The notes: generated by a model not told the origin, from the sequence alone. Positions 8,794-17,903 are shown, counted from the first letter of the stretch. The stretch is 37,364 nt of DNA from a bacterium (GCA_025774845.1 JALGZP010000018.1:1-37364); one strand, 5' to 3'. A program made the numbers and translations.

Positions 8794-9645
8794 ATGACCG
8801 GTAGTGAGAAAACGAAACGGCCGGTGCAACCCGGGAGATGGGCAAGAACCGCCGTGCTGTATGTTGTGCTCTCGGCCGCCGCAATTGTGGTGCTATTCCC
8901 GTTTGCCTGGATGATCATGACCGCTTTGAAGCAGCCGGGTACCGAGTTTGACCCAGAATTCTTTCCAAAGCAGCCGACACTCGAGAACTTGAAGCGCGTG
9001 TTCACCGAATTCGGTTTCGTAAGGTACTTCCTCAACAGTTCGATCGTCGCCGTATCCTCCGCACTGTTTGCAACGCTGTTTGCATCGCTTGCAGCCTACG
9101 CCTTTGCGTTTAAGAACTTCATCCTCAAGGAGAAGGTCTTCGCGGTCATCATCGCATCGATGATGGTCCCGGGTCTGATGTATGTTGTGCCGCAGTTTGC
9201 GATAATAAACAGGCTTGGATGGATGAACACCTACAGGGCGATGATCGTACCCCATCTTGCCAATGTCTTCGGGCTGTTTCTCTTGAGACAGTATATGACC
9301 ACGATCCCCAAGAGCCTTATTGACGCCGCAAGGATAGACGGCGCGAACGATTTTCAGGTTTACGGAAGAATAGTTGTTCCGCTCGCGCTCCCCGTTGTGG
9401 CAACGCTCTTTCTGCTCACCTTTCAGTTCCACTGGAGCAATTTCCTCTGGCAGCTGATTGTGACCAACAAGGAAAGTCTTTATACTGTTCCTGTGGGACT
9501 ATCTATGTTCAAACAGCAGCACGAACAGCTCTATGCGCTCAAGATGGCTGCGTCCGCTGTCTCGATAGTTCCGATCTCAGTGATATTCGTTTTCGCCCAG
9601 CGTTACTTCATAGAGGGAGTTACGAAGGGCGCGATAAAGGAATGA
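8794..9645 (+). CDS. Sugar ABC transporter permease, MalG type
   Basis: The ATG at 8794 gives 283 residues and lies just after GAGGTGG; a GTG at 8788 would add two residues but has no ribosome site. A short basic N-terminus is followed by a membrane segment (about 20-42) and five more. The EAA loop reads DAARIDGANDFQVYGRIVVP near residue 180. These are features of the MalG side of CUT1 importers, which forms the channel with the MalF-type partner just upstream. The gap to that gene is seven bases. No ATPase (MalK/MsiK type) is encoded anywhere in the window, so the energising subunit must be supplied in trans. Confidence 0.93.
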   Translation: MTGSEKTKRPVQPGRWARTAVLYVVLSAAAIVVLFPFAWMIMTALKQPGTEFDPEFFPKQPTLENLKRVFTEFGFVRYFLNSSIVAVSSALFATLFASLAAYAFAFKNFILKEKVFAVIIASMMVPGLMYVVPQFAIINRLGWMNTYRAMIVPHLANVFGLFLLRQYMTTIPKSLIDAARIDGANDFQVYGRIVVPLALPVVATLFLLTFQFHWSNFLWQLIVTNKESLYTVPVGLSMFKQQHEQLYALKMAASAVSIVPISVIFVFAQRYFIEGVTKGAIKE

Positions 9646-9664
9646 CGGACAAGGAGGAAGAGTC

Positions 9665-10918
9665 ATGAGATACCTGGTGCTTGCTGTTTGTGTCACAGCC
9701 CTTCTGGCCTGTACATGTGCAAAGGAAGCCGTCAAAGAGGGAGTGGTGATTACGGTGTGGGAGACCTACAACTCCGAGGAGCGTGCCGTTTTTCTGGAAT
9801 TGGTGGATCGGTTTCACGAGGTCAATTCCGGAATCACGATCGAAGCTGTCAACATACCGTTTGACGGACTGGAGCCAAAGATCCTCACCTCGCTTGCCAC
9901 CCAGACGGCGCCCGATGTTGCCCGGGTCGATGTAGGGTTTCTTCCCAAGATCGCGGTGAGAGGTGCGCTGCACCCCCTCGATGAGTACGGTGTCGAGAGC
10001 ATCAAGGATGAGATCAGACCGGTAGCCCTGAGTTCCTGCGTTCTGGATGGGAAGACCTACGGGATGCCCGATCAGGTGAACGGGTTGTGTCTTTTCTTCA
10101 ATGTCGATCTCTTCAAGGCAGCGGGACTCGATCCCGAGACGCCTCCTGAGACCTGGGAAGAATTCGTCGAGTATGCGAAGACCATAACGGACCGGGACAA
10201 GGGTGTGTTCGGCTTCGGTATGCGGAATTCCCTCTGGTGGTCCCTGCCGTTCATATACTCCTTCGGCGGAGATATCCTCACTCCCGACATGTCGCGCTGT
10301 GCGCTTGCAGATGAGGGTGCGGTAGCCGGGTTCCAGTTCAAGGTCGATCTTTACGCAAAGCACGGGGTCGAGGGCGGCGCGTGGCGAAGCGGTGGTATCC
10401 GGGATGACATGGGCTTCCAGAACGGCAAGTATGCCATGATCTTCAACGGGCCCTGGGCCGTGAAAGGTCTCCAGCAGGCGGGTATAGACTTCGGTGTCGC
10501 ATTGATACCGAGCGGTCCCGCCGGGCATGCGACCAATGTTGGCGGCAACAATCTTGTTGTTTTCAGCACATCCGAGCACCCGCGTGAAGCCACGAAGTTC
10601 CTCATGTTCATCGCCTCCAGGGAATCACAGGCGAAGTGGGCCAATGAACTCGGTCAGATTCCCGTCAATGTGCTGGCGGACGAGCTCATAGACTTCGACA
10701 GTCATCCCTATTTAGGGGTCTTCATGGAGCAGATGAAGTACGCGAAGCCGAGACCGCAGATAGGCGGCTACCCCGAGATTGAAAACGACGTCAATCCCGA
10801 GATGCAGGCGGCCCTTGACGGTAAGAAACCGGTCCTGGCCGCCATGAAGTCCGCATGCGAGAAGGTCGGTGTCGTTCTCGCCGATGAGGAGGCGCTCAAA
10901 GCAAGTTTCAAGGAGTAG
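9665..10918 (+). CDS. Sugar ABC transporter substrate-binding lipoprotein, MalE type
   Basis: The protein has 417 residues with a strong ribosome site (AAGGAGGA). Its signal ends in a good lipobox (ALLAC, Cys16). The mature part follows the family 1 solute-binding protein pattern: ITVWETYNSEER near the start, then TAPDVARVDVG, LDGKTYGMPDQVNGLCLFFN, PETWEEFVEYAKTI, NGPWAVKGL and the late AATKFLMFI-like segment (EATKFLMFIASRESQ). It would deliver oligosaccharides to the permeases encoded directly upstream. An acyl anchor on a binding protein is less usual for a Gram-negative, where MalE is soluble, but it occurs in several phyla. The substrate is inferred as maltodextrin from the neighbours. 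Confidence 0.92.
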   Translation: MRYLVLAVCVTALLACTCAKEAVKEGVVITVWETYNSEERAVFLELVDRFHEVNSGITIEAVNIPFDGLEPKILTSLATQTAPDVARVDVGFLPKIAVRGALHPLDEYGVESIKDEIRPVALSSCVLDGKTYGMPDQVNGLCLFFNVDLFKAAGLDPETPPETWEEFVEYAKTITDRDKGVFGFGMRNSLWWSLPFIYSFGGDILTPDMSRCALADEGAVAGFQFKVDLYAKHGVEGGAWRSGGIRDDMGFQNGKYAMIFNGPWAVKGLQQAGIDFGVALIPSGPAGHATNVGGNNLVVFSTSEHPREATKFLMFIASRESQAKWANELGQIPVNVLADELIDFDSHPYLGVFMEQMKYAKPRPQIGGYPEIENDVNPEMQAALDGKKPVLAAMKSACEKVGVVLADEEALKASFKE

Positions 10919-10925
10919 ATGCGCA

Positions 10926-13900
10926 ATGCGAAGCCAGATTGCAGGTATTCTTGTATCACTCTTGCTCGCCCCTGTGGTGTGCACCGGAGCGGGGCAGGGA
11001 CCGGAGACGAGCCCCGACGGGGTGGTCTTCAGTATTCACGAGCCGGCCGCGGGTCAGGTGTTTCTTGCAGGCGGCTTCAATGGGTGGTCTGAGACCAGTC
11101 ATGCGATGGTCGAGGCCGGTGACGGCATGTGGACGATCACTGTTGCCATCCAGCCGGGTCGCTATGAGTACAAGTTTGTGATCGACGGTTCAACGTGGAA
11201 GGAAGACGTAGGCAATCCCGACTGGGTACCGGACCCCTACGGCGGGAGAAATTCGGTGGTGACGGTGCTTGACGATGGCTCGGTGGCCACACCGGGGAGT
11301 ATTCCAGGGCCCGTGCCAGATCCCGTTGTAGCGATGCTCCCTGGCGAGGCCAAGCCGCTCCATCTCGCGATACTCTGGCATCAGCACCAGCCCCGATATC
11401 TCAAAGACCCTGTAACCGGCGAGTACCTCGAACCCTGGGTGAGAGTCCATGGGATAAAGGACTATTACGACATGGTCTCAATCCTCGGGGACTACCCGCA
11501 GATGAAATTCACGGTCAATCTCACACCGGTCCTCTTATCCCAGCTAATAGAGGTGATAGAGGGTTATGACAGGTACATCTCCGCCGGTGCAAGTGGTGAA
11601 ATGCCGGGCTGCGACATGTGGGTGCGGCTTACGTTAACGCCTCCCGCCGATCTGACCGAGGCTGAGAAGTTGATGATCCTCAAGAATTTCTTCAGAATGC
11701 CGTGGGAGACGATGCTCGATATCTATCCGCGGTTTAAAGAGCTCGCCGAGAAGAAACGCGGTGACAGCAAGGAGGAGCTGGCGGCAAGTCTTCCGGATTT
11801 CACCGACCGGGATTGGAGGGATCTCCAGGCCTGGTTTAATCTCGCCGAGTTCGATCCCGACTTCAAGGAAGGGCCCGTTGCTCTGCCCGGTGGTGAGACT
11901 GTTGATGTGAGTCACTTTATAGCCAAGGGAAGCGATTTCACTGAAGAGGACAAGGCGGGGATAATTGAAGCCCAGATAAAGATACTTAAGAGCGTGATCC
12001 CCATCCACAAGCATTACCAGGACACGGGCCAGCTGGAGGTGGTCACGTGTCCGTTCTATCACCCGATTCTCCCTCTCCTGTGTGATACCTATATTGCGCG
12101 TGAGGCGAATTCCACGGTTGATCTGCCCAGCAAGCGATTTGCGTACCCTGAGGATGCGAAAGCGCAGATCGTGATGGCCCGGGACTTTCACACCGATCTC
12201 TTCGGACGACCGCCCAACGGGATGTGGCCGGCCGAAGGTTCGGTATCGGAGGCGATACTGCCGCTTGTCTCCGGAGCCGGTATCTCGTGGCTGGCGACCG
12301 ATGAAGAGGTTCTTGCGCAATCTCTGGGTACGCGTAGTCTCTCACCGCTGGACAAATACAGGATGCACTATGCCGGTGAAGAAGATGCCAGGGTAGCAAT
12401 GATCTTCCGGGATCATGTACTCTCCGATGACATAGGCTTCAGGTATTCGAAGATGAACGGCGTTGCCGCCGCAAATGACATGATAGAGAAACTCTATATT
12501 GTCCACACAGGTCTGCAGGCTTACGACGGTGACTACGTCGTCCCGATCATCCTTGACGGGGAGAACGCGTGGGAGCACTTTGAGCGGGACGGCAAGGACT
12601 TCTTTCACTCATTCTATTCTCAGGTGAGTGAGGCTTCGTGGCTGGTTCCGGTTACGATATCGGAGTTCCTGGAGATGTCACCGCCCGAGAGCGTACTTCC
12701 GCGTCTTGCACCGGGTTCATGGATTGCCCACAATTTCGATACCTGGATCGGTGAGGACGAGGAAAACGAGGCCTGGAACCACCTCGTCACAGCACGGGAA
12801 TTGATCGAGCTCAAACGCGGAGAACTCAGCGCCGACGAGCTTGAAGCCGTGATGAATGAAATGTATATCGCCGAGGGCAGCGATTGGTTCTGGTGGTACG
12901 GGCTCGACCAGAGTTCGGGTAATGACGACGTCTTTGACAACGCTTTCCGGGGTACGCTCCGGAGGATATACACGCTCGCAGGCGAGCACCCCCCGGACTA
13001 CCTTGATCTGCCGATCGTCGAGGGTGCGGGTGTTGAACCTTCCCGGGTGATAACGGGGGCGGTCCGGCCCGGTCTGGATGGTGTTCTTACGCGGCCTGAT
13101 GAATGGGACATGGCGGGTTTTATCGATGACGTTGAGGGTGGGGCCATGCAGCAGGCCGGGGGCGATCTCATCAAGGGTCTTTACTATGGCTTTGGTGAAA
13201 ACCATCTGTGGCTCCGCGCGGACTTTGACATGGCGGTGGCCGAAATGGGGCCGCCTGTCTATACCATGCAAATCTGCTTCTCGGGCCCTGAAGGTATGGC
13301 CGGAAACGCCTATGTCGGCGGTAGGGCCCTGCATGAACGGCACTCATTCGGTTTCCCGATAGCGACACGACTTGATCTGGGTTTCCACCTCACGACGGGC
13401 CCCGGGCAGGCATACATTGCGGACGGCGAGGGGGGATGGATCAGCGAGGAGCCGGAGTTCATAACGGAGACAATGGCGGCGGACGACTTTCTGGAAATAG
13501 GTATCCCGCTCGCCTGGCTCGGGACCTCCACGGGTGATGATCTGAGGCTGGGTGTCCTTGCAAGCAATACAGATGGTGGCCGGGATGTGATTCCCGATGC
13601 CGGATCAGTAGCGCTCCGCGTGCCTCCGTCGGGGGGACATGCTGTGCTCAAGTCCCTGTCTGACCCGGCCGGTGACGATCACGGCCCCGGGACTTATACA
13701 TACCCCACGGATGCCGTCTTTGTTCCCGGTGCTTTCGACGTCACCGCGCTTGAGATCATGCTCGACGGCGAGGCCAATGTGATTTTCAGGGTGGGTGTCA
13801 GTGGCGGGCTTGACTCACCGTGGGGCGGGATCACGGGATACTCACTCCAGGCGATAGACATTTACCTGGACACCGACGGTGTGGCCGGTTCGGGCCGGAG

Positions 13901-14336
13901 AGAGCTCTTCAAGGGGCGCAGAGCCAGAACCGTACCTCAGCATGCCTGGGAATACTTCATACGTGCATGCATGGATACCGTAGCGATGTATGATATGACG
14001 GGTGCGAGGCTTGAAGATGTTGTGGTCAAGTCCTACCCGGACGAGGCGAGCTCATCGATTTTCATATCTTTTCCCAGGGACGCAGTCGCAGGGGGAGACC
14101 GGTGGAATGCGATAGTCACAATGCTCGGGCACGACGGCTATTCGGAGGGACAGATAAGGCCGGTGCTCTCAGCGGGCGAGCAGTGGTACTTCGGAGGTTG
14201 TGACGACGAGTACCTCTGTCCCGCCATCATCGACATGATTGTGGAGGAAGGCCCGGGCCAGGAGGCACAACTGTCCTTTTACAAACAAACAGGAGAACCG
14301 GCCGACCTCACTGGCATACAGGTGGATTTAGAATAG
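10926..14336 (+). CDS. Secreted multidomain GH57 alpha-glucan hydrolase (amylopullulanase type)
   Basis: An ATG at 10926, just after the binding-protein stop and with AAGGAG upstream, gives 1136 residues. Order: signal peptide; AMPK/CBM48-type module (about 32-115; FLAGGFNGWS, GRYEYKFVIDG); GH57 catalytic region from about 145 to 690; CBM9/DOMON-like sandwich (about 715-900); glucodextranase-type C-terminal module (about 905-1136; DPAGDDHGPGTYTYP). The GH57 signatures are all visible: HQHQP at 152-156, WFNLAEFDP, GMWPAEGS with the nucleophile Glu437, FRDHVLSDDIGF at about 494-505 with the candidate acid/base Asp, and ILDGENAWEHF. This type hydrolyses alpha-1,4 and often alpha-1,6 bonds. It should act outside the cytoplasm and feed the ABC importer just upstream. 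Confidence 0.9.
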   Translation: MRSQIAGILVSLLLAPVVCTGAGQGPETSPDGVVFSIHEPAAGQVFLAGGFNGWSETSHAMVEAGDGMWTITVAIQPGRYEYKFVIDGSTWKEDVGNPDWVPDPYGGRNSVVTVLDDGSVATPGSIPGPVPDPVVAMLPGEAKPLHLAILWHQHQPRYLKDPVTGEYLEPWVRVHGIKDYYDMVSILGDYPQMKFTVNLTPVLLSQLIEVIEGYDRYISAGASGEMPGCDMWVRLTLTPPADLTEAEKLMILKNFFRMPWETMLDIYPRFKELAEKKRGDSKEELAASLPDFTDRDWRDLQAWFNLAEFDPDFKEGPVALPGGETVDVSHFIAKGSDFTEEDKAGIIEAQIKILKSVIPIHKHYQDTGQLEVVTCPFYHPILPLLCDTYIAREANSTVDLPSKRFAYPEDAKAQIVMARDFHTDLFGRPPNGMWPAEGSVSEAILPLVSGAGISWLATDEEVLAQSLGTRSLSPLDKYRMHYAGEEDARVAMIFRDHVLSDDIGFRYSKMNGVAAANDMIEKLYIVHTGLQAYDGDYVVPIILDGENAWEHFERDGKDFFHSFYSQVSEASWLVPVTISEFLEMSPPESVLPRLAPGSWIAHNFDTWIGEDEENEAWNHLVTARELIELKRGELSADELEAVMNEMYIAEGSDWFWWYGLDQSSGNDDVFDNAFRGTLRRIYTLAGEHPPDYLDLPIVEGAGVEPSRVITGAVRPGLDGVLTRPDEWDMAGFIDDVEGGAMQQAGGDLIKGLYYGFGENHLWLRADFDMAVAEMGPPVYTMQICFSGPEGMAGNAYVGGRALHERHSFGFPIATRLDLGFHLTTGPGQAYIADGEGGWISEEPEFITETMAADDFLEIGIPLAWLGTSTGDDLRLGVLASNTDGGRDVIPDAGSVALRVPPSGGHAVLKSLSDPAGDDHGPGTYTYPTDAVFVPGAFDVTALEIMLDGEANVIFRVGVSGGLDSPWGGITGYSLQAIDIYLDTDGVAGSGRRELFKGRRARTVPQHAWEYFIRACMDTVAMYDMTGARLEDVVVKSYPDEASSSIFISFPRDAVAGGDRWNAIVTMLGHDGYSEGQIRPVLSAGEQWYFGGCDDEYLCPAIIDMIVEEGPGQEAQLSFYKQTGEPADLTGIQVDLE

Positions 14337-14349
14337 GAGTCTCACTGCT

Positions 14350-16476
14350 TTGATCGACGCAGGTGCACGGGATGTAGTCGCGATAATCATATCGATTGTT
14401 GTTGCCATCGTCCTGGCTTTCGTCCTTTACCGGACAACCACGCCTACCCTGCCCCGGTGGATTCGGCTGGCCCTGGGGGCGCTCCGGTTGCTTGCCGTGC
14501 TGATTATCATCCTCCTGGTGACCGACCCGGTACTCCGTCTGACGAAGACCAGCCGGCGCGAACCGGTTATCGCGGTGATGCTGGATGACTCAAGAAGTAT
14601 GGCCTTTCCCGAAAGTGAAGCGAAACTCGACCGGGCCAAACGCATCGTGATCGACACCCTGGTCGACCGTCTCAAGGCAAAGGCCGACGTACGGTTCTTC
14701 ACGTTCTCAGACGTAGCGGGTGAGATACCCGCTGCGGAGATCGAGAATGTGGATGCGCGGGGTTCACGGACGGATTTGGCCGCGGGGTTGAGATCGGCCA
14801 TCGATGGGATGGACACCAGACCTGCAGCATTCGTGCTCCTGAGCGACGGGGGTATCAACTTCGGCGAGGACGCCCTGCACTACAGCTCGTCCTTGAGGAT
14901 ACCGGTACATACAATCTCCCTCGCAGGAGACGAGACTATCCCGGACATATCGGTTGACCGCATCGAGACCAGTGGGGCCGCCTATGCCAACAGCGTTGTC
15001 CCCGTATGGTTGCACCTCACCGGAAGACACTCAGGAGCCGTTGAGACCGAAGTCACGATAAGCGATTCAGCCGGGACCATTCTTACCAAACAGGTCGTGA
15101 TACCGGGAACGGGTGCGAGGACCAGGATCGCTGCAGATATCGAAGCGGGTGAGATCGGGCTTCACAGATTCAGAGTTACACTGGCTCCATTAGAAGGTGA
15201 AGAGGTGGTCGCCAACAACACCATGGCCTTCTCGCTCAAGGTGATAAAAGGCAAGATCAGGGTCTGTCTCGTCGCACAGCATCCCACATGGGATTTCGCA
15301 TTTGCCAGAAGGAGTCTGGATGCTGATCCCAATATTGATGCATCGATCGTGTTCACAGCGCCGGACGAACCCAGGGTGCGGATGGAAGGGGTGGTCAGCG
15401 ATCTATCGCGGGTGATTGAAGACCTTGATGTGGTGGTCGTGTTCCGGGGCGCGACGCTGGGCTCCCGGGGAGACGATCTCATACAGTTCGTGAGGGACGG
15501 AGGCGGCCTGCTTCTTGTCTCGGTCGATCCATCTGCGAGGGCGTGGGAGGATGCCAGTCCATTCGTGATCTCGTCATCCTCCCGGGGCGCGGATCTCATG
15601 TATACCCCACGGGATGTAGAGGTTGGTGGTGATCACGAAATCATGAAGGTGAAAACGGGGAGTTACGGTTGGTCGAGCCTGCCACCGGTTCCGGTTGACG
15701 GTTCGGTTCAGGGTCCCCGTGATGAAGCAACGGTCCTGCTCTCGGGTGTGAGTGGGGACAAAGTGATGCCGCTCGTTACGGTGATGAGGTATGGGGTGGG
15801 AAGGGTGGTCGCGTTTTCGCCATTCGATCTCTGGCGTTGGGACTTTGTACCGAAAGGATTCGGGGTCGAGACGTCGGCTTTCAGCGAACTTCTTCTCAAT
15901 TCGATAGGTTGGCTTACTGAGAGGGATGAGATCAAGCGGCTGGCGCTTTCGGCTTCAAAGGACACGTATCTCTGGGGAGAACCCGCCGAGATATCTGCAA
16001 GGGTGACGGATGAGAACCTGAAACCCGTAAGCGGGGCAAGCGTCGAGGGTGAAATCCGCGATGCAGTCTCGGGGGAGATTAAACATGAGTTTGCCATGGG
16101 TGATCGGGCAGAGGGGAGCCACGCCGCCAGAGTCGACTTCCTGCCGCCGTCCCGGTATATAGCCGCGGTCACAGCGAGGGTCACCGGCGAGGTCTATGCG
16201 GAGGGGAGGCTGGAGTTCAGTGTGGACGAGAGGGGGCTTGAGGACTTCGACGTAGACGGCGACAATCTGGCCCTTGAACAAATCGCTGCTGCCACCGGTG
16301 GGACGGCTTACCGGGTCCAGGACTCGGCCAGGCTTGCAGAAGAACTCAACCCCGGAAGCACGATCGCGAGGAGTTATAAGGACCTCAGACTCAGGCTGAC
16401 GCTTGCTTGCTTCCTGGTGCTCGCCGCCATTCTCGGCATCGAGTGGTTGGTCAGAAAGCGAAAGATGCTCATTTGA
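14350..16476 (+). CDS. VWA-domain membrane protein, BatA/CoxE-like architecture
   Basis: The TTG start with AGGAG ten bases upstream gives 708 residues. Two membrane segments (about 8-28 and 38-60) precede a von Willebrand factor A domain with an intact metal site (D79-D-S-R-S83) and LLSDGGINFG. An extracytoplasmic part of Ig-like segments follows, plus a glutamine-amidotransferase-like stretch (about 300-510; VRDGGGLLLVS, YGVGRVVAFSPFDLWRWDF). The last membrane segment is near 680-700 and a basic tail ends in KRKMLI. Proteins of this design occur in many Gram-negative phyla, often with an AAA+ MoxR and DUF58 protein, neither of which is here. The gene lies 13 bases after the GH57 gene, so it is probably co-transcribed, but a role in glucan use is not shown. 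Confidence 0.7.
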   Translation: MIDAGARDVVAIIISIVVAIVLAFVLYRTTTPTLPRWIRLALGALRLLAVLIIILLVTDPVLRLTKTSRREPVIAVMLDDSRSMAFPESEAKLDRAKRIVIDTLVDRLKAKADVRFFTFSDVAGEIPAAEIENVDARGSRTDLAAGLRSAIDGMDTRPAAFVLLSDGGINFGEDALHYSSSLRIPVHTISLAGDETIPDISVDRIETSGAAYANSVVPVWLHLTGRHSGAVETEVTISDSAGTILTKQVVIPGTGARTRIAADIEAGEIGLHRFRVTLAPLEGEEVVANNTMAFSLKVIKGKIRVCLVAQHPTWDFAFARRSLDADPNIDASIVFTAPDEPRVRMEGVVSDLSRVIEDLDVVVVFRGATLGSRGDDLIQFVRDGGGLLLVSVDPSARAWEDASPFVISSSSRGADLMYTPRDVEVGGDHEIMKVKTGSYGWSSLPPVPVDGSVQGPRDEATVLLSGVSGDKVMPLVTVMRYGVGRVVAFSPFDLWRWDFVPKGFGVETSAFSELLLNSIGWLTERDEIKRLALSASKDTYLWGEPAEISARVTDENLKPVSGASVEGEIRDAVSGEIKHEFAMGDRAEGSHAARVDFLPPSRYIAAVTARVTGEVYAEGRLEFSVDERGLEDFDVDGDNLALEQIAAATGGTAYRVQDSARLAEELNPGSTIARSYKDLRLRLTLACFLVLAAILGIEWLVRKRKMLI

Positions 16477-16498
16477 CGCCTCAGATGCGTGTTTTTGC

Positions 16499-16528
16499 TT
16501 GACACGCCCACGGCATCTGGGGTAGCTT
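16499..16528 (+). promoter_or_regulatory. Sigma-70-type promoter for the first HU gene
   Basis: A perfect TTGACA (16499-16504) is followed after 18 bases by TAGCTT (16523-16528). It lies about 45 bases before the GTG start of the HU-type gene. The -10 is atypical at position 3 (G) but matches other promoters in this window. Confidence 0.55.
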
Positions 16529-16572
16529 GGTTGGTTGGATGGCTGGAGCTTGGTGCCGAACAGGGAGGACCT

Positions 16573-16851
16573 GTGACAAAGGCTGACATTGTTGAAGAGA
16601 TCGCCGCTAGAACAGGTTTGACCAGGAAGGAAACTGCGGAGGTTGTTGCGCATTTCATAGCCGCAGTCAAGGGTGCCCTCAAAGAGGGTAAGCACATCGA
16701 AATCAGAGGGTTCGGCACTTTTAAGGTTGCAGTTAGAAAGCCGCGTGCTGCGAGAAACCCGAGGACGGGTGAGATCGTACCACTCGCAGAACGAAAGGTG
16801 CCGGTCTTTAAAGTGTCACGTGAGCTGAAGGAGAAAGTTGCAGGTTTCTAG
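16573..16851 (+). CDS. HU/IHF-family DNA-binding protein, first copy
   Basis: The GTG at 16573 follows GGGAGGA and gives 92 residues; the frame stays open upstream, but the extra 28 residues overlap the promoter and are not HU-like. The family pattern is clear: TKADIVEEIAARTGLTRKE, then the beta-arm region GKHIEIRGFGTFKVAVRKPRAARNPRTGE and a C-terminal VPVFKVSRELKEKV. RNPRTGE carries the Pro that intercalates into bent DNA. The product is a small dimeric nucleoid protein. A second, divergent HU gene lies 0.8 kb downstream, so this organism may use a heterodimer or two specialised forms. Confidence 0.92.
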   Translation: MTKADIVEEIAARTGLTRKETAEVVAHFIAAVKGALKEGKHIEIRGFGTFKVAVRKPRAARNPRTGEIVPLAERKVPVFKVSRELKEKVAGF

Positions 16852-16952
16852 GTTGGATAGTGTTCCGTCCTGCGATTGTTCTCCGGCCGGCTGTGCAGAG
16901 CTTCTTGCATGCACACAAACTAGAGGCACGGCTGGCAAGCAAGGAGGTCGCC

Positions 16953-17516
16953 ATGCCAACTAAGACAGAGCTTGGTCGAAGACTCAGGGAAGAGCGAGTT
17001 AAGCGTACCCTCACGCTAAAAGAGGTCGAACACCGTTCGGGTGTTTCGGCCACGCACATCTCCCAGATCGAGCGTGGGATCACCTGGCCTACTGTTAATG
17101 CACTGAGTAAGGTCGCGAATGCACTGGAGAAGAGCACGAGCTTCTTTCTCGAAGAGGTGGAACTGCCGGATGTATGCCGGCTCTCGGGGGACGGGTCGAC
17201 GATGCTGATCAGCGAAGACCCCAGGCTTGCCCTCAAGACGATGACAAACGGTATTCCGGGTGGAAGACTGCATTTCTACAAGCTGATCGCCGAGCCAACG
17301 GAGAATAGCAAGGACTTCGCCAGAATACACTGCCATGAAGGCGATGAGTGCGGGTGGGTCGTCAGCGGTAAGATCGAGCTCAAGGTGGGTGATGAGATAT
17401 TCGTACTTAGTGAAGGTGATACGGTCCATTTCAACGGTAACAAGCCCCACGGTATCAGGAACATCGGTGACGGGGTGAGTGAGTCTGTCTGGGCAGCCTT
17501 TAGCCTCGGCATCTGA
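16953..17516 (+). CDS. XRE-family regulator with C-terminal cupin domain
   Basis: The ATG at 16953 has AAGGAGG six bases upstream and gives 187 residues; the upstream in-frame part is not conserved-looking. Residues about 7-60 form a helix-turn-helix of the Cro/CI type (LRREERVKR-like start, then TLKEVEHRSGVSATHISQIE). Residues about 105-187 form a small cupin barrel (HCHEGDECGWVVSGKIEL, EGDTVHFNGNKPHGIRN) that keeps His and Glu residues of the metal-binding cupin motif. XRE-cupin regulators sense small ligands and often control polyamine, amino-acid or envelope genes. The target here is unknown. It sits between two HU genes. Confidence 0.9.
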   Translation: MPTKTELGRRLREERVKRTLTLKEVEHRSGVSATHISQIERGITWPTVNALSKVANALEKSTSFFLEEVELPDVCRLSGDGSTMLISEDPRLALKTMTNGIPGGRLHFYKLIAEPTENSKDFARIHCHEGDECGWVVSGKIELKVGDEIFVLSEGDTVHFNGNKPHGIRNIGDGVSESVWAAFSLGI

Positions 17517-17552
17517 TTTAGAGTGAGATTTGCAGATTTATGCAGAAAACTG

Positions 17553-17581
17553 TTGACAAATGGCAGTATTGATGGTAGCGT
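17553..17581 (+). promoter_or_regulatory. Sigma-70-type promoter for the second HU gene
   Basis: TTGACA (17553-17558) is separated by 17 bases from TAGCGT (17576-17581). The HU start codon is at 17617, giving a leader of about 25 to 30 bases that contains AGCGAGGTGA as ribosome site. Confidence 0.55.
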
Positions 17582-17616
17582 GGGCCAAAACAGACAGGTG
17601 AAAGCGAGGTGATTTC

Positions 17617-17883
17617 ATGAACAAGGCGGAACTGGTAGAATACGTTGCCAAGCAAACGAAGATGACGAAGAGGGGTGCTGAACAGGCTGTCAACGCGACT
17701 CTCACCGGAATTAAGAAGCATGTGAAAAGAGGTGGCGTTCAGCTTGTCGGGTTTGGCAGCTTCACCGTGGTTTCTCGGAAGGGTAGAATGGGTCGGAACC
17801 CTCAGACAGGTGCGCCCATCAAAATCAAACCGAGCAGGTCGGTGAAATTCCGCCCCGGAAAAGATTTCAAGAGCATGGTGTGA
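17617..17883 (+). CDS. HU/IHF-family DNA-binding protein, second copy
   Basis: This protein of 88 residues has the HU fold pattern: MNKAELVEYVAKQTKMTKRG, then VQLVGFGSFTVVSRKGRMGRNPQTG and a C-terminal SRSVKFRPGKDFKSMV. RNPQTG contains the intercalating Pro. It is clearly divergent from the copy at 16573, especially in the N-terminal helices, so the pair is an old duplication or came from different sources. It has its own promoter and is followed by a strong intrinsic terminator, so it forms a single-gene transcript. Confidence 0.93.
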   Translation: MNKAELVEYVAKQTKMTKRGAEQAVNATLTGIKKHVKRGGVQLVGFGSFTVVSRKGRMGRNPQTGAPIKIKPSRSVKFRPGKDFKSMV

Positions 17884-17903
17884 TTGTTTGCTCTGTAAAA
17901 GAG

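Noticed and set aside
10869..10925. Upstream GTG start for the GH57 gene
   Set aside because: It would overlap the binding-protein gene by 50 bases and put 19 charged residues before the signal peptide.
16476..16496. Terminator after the VWA gene (ACGC, 7 bases, GCGT, then T-run)
   Set aside because: The stem is only four base pairs, too weak to call, though the T-run is present.
16489..16572. Longer HU start adding 28 residues
   Set aside because: The extra sequence overlaps the TTGACA promoter and is not HU-like; the GTG at 16573 has a good ribosome site.
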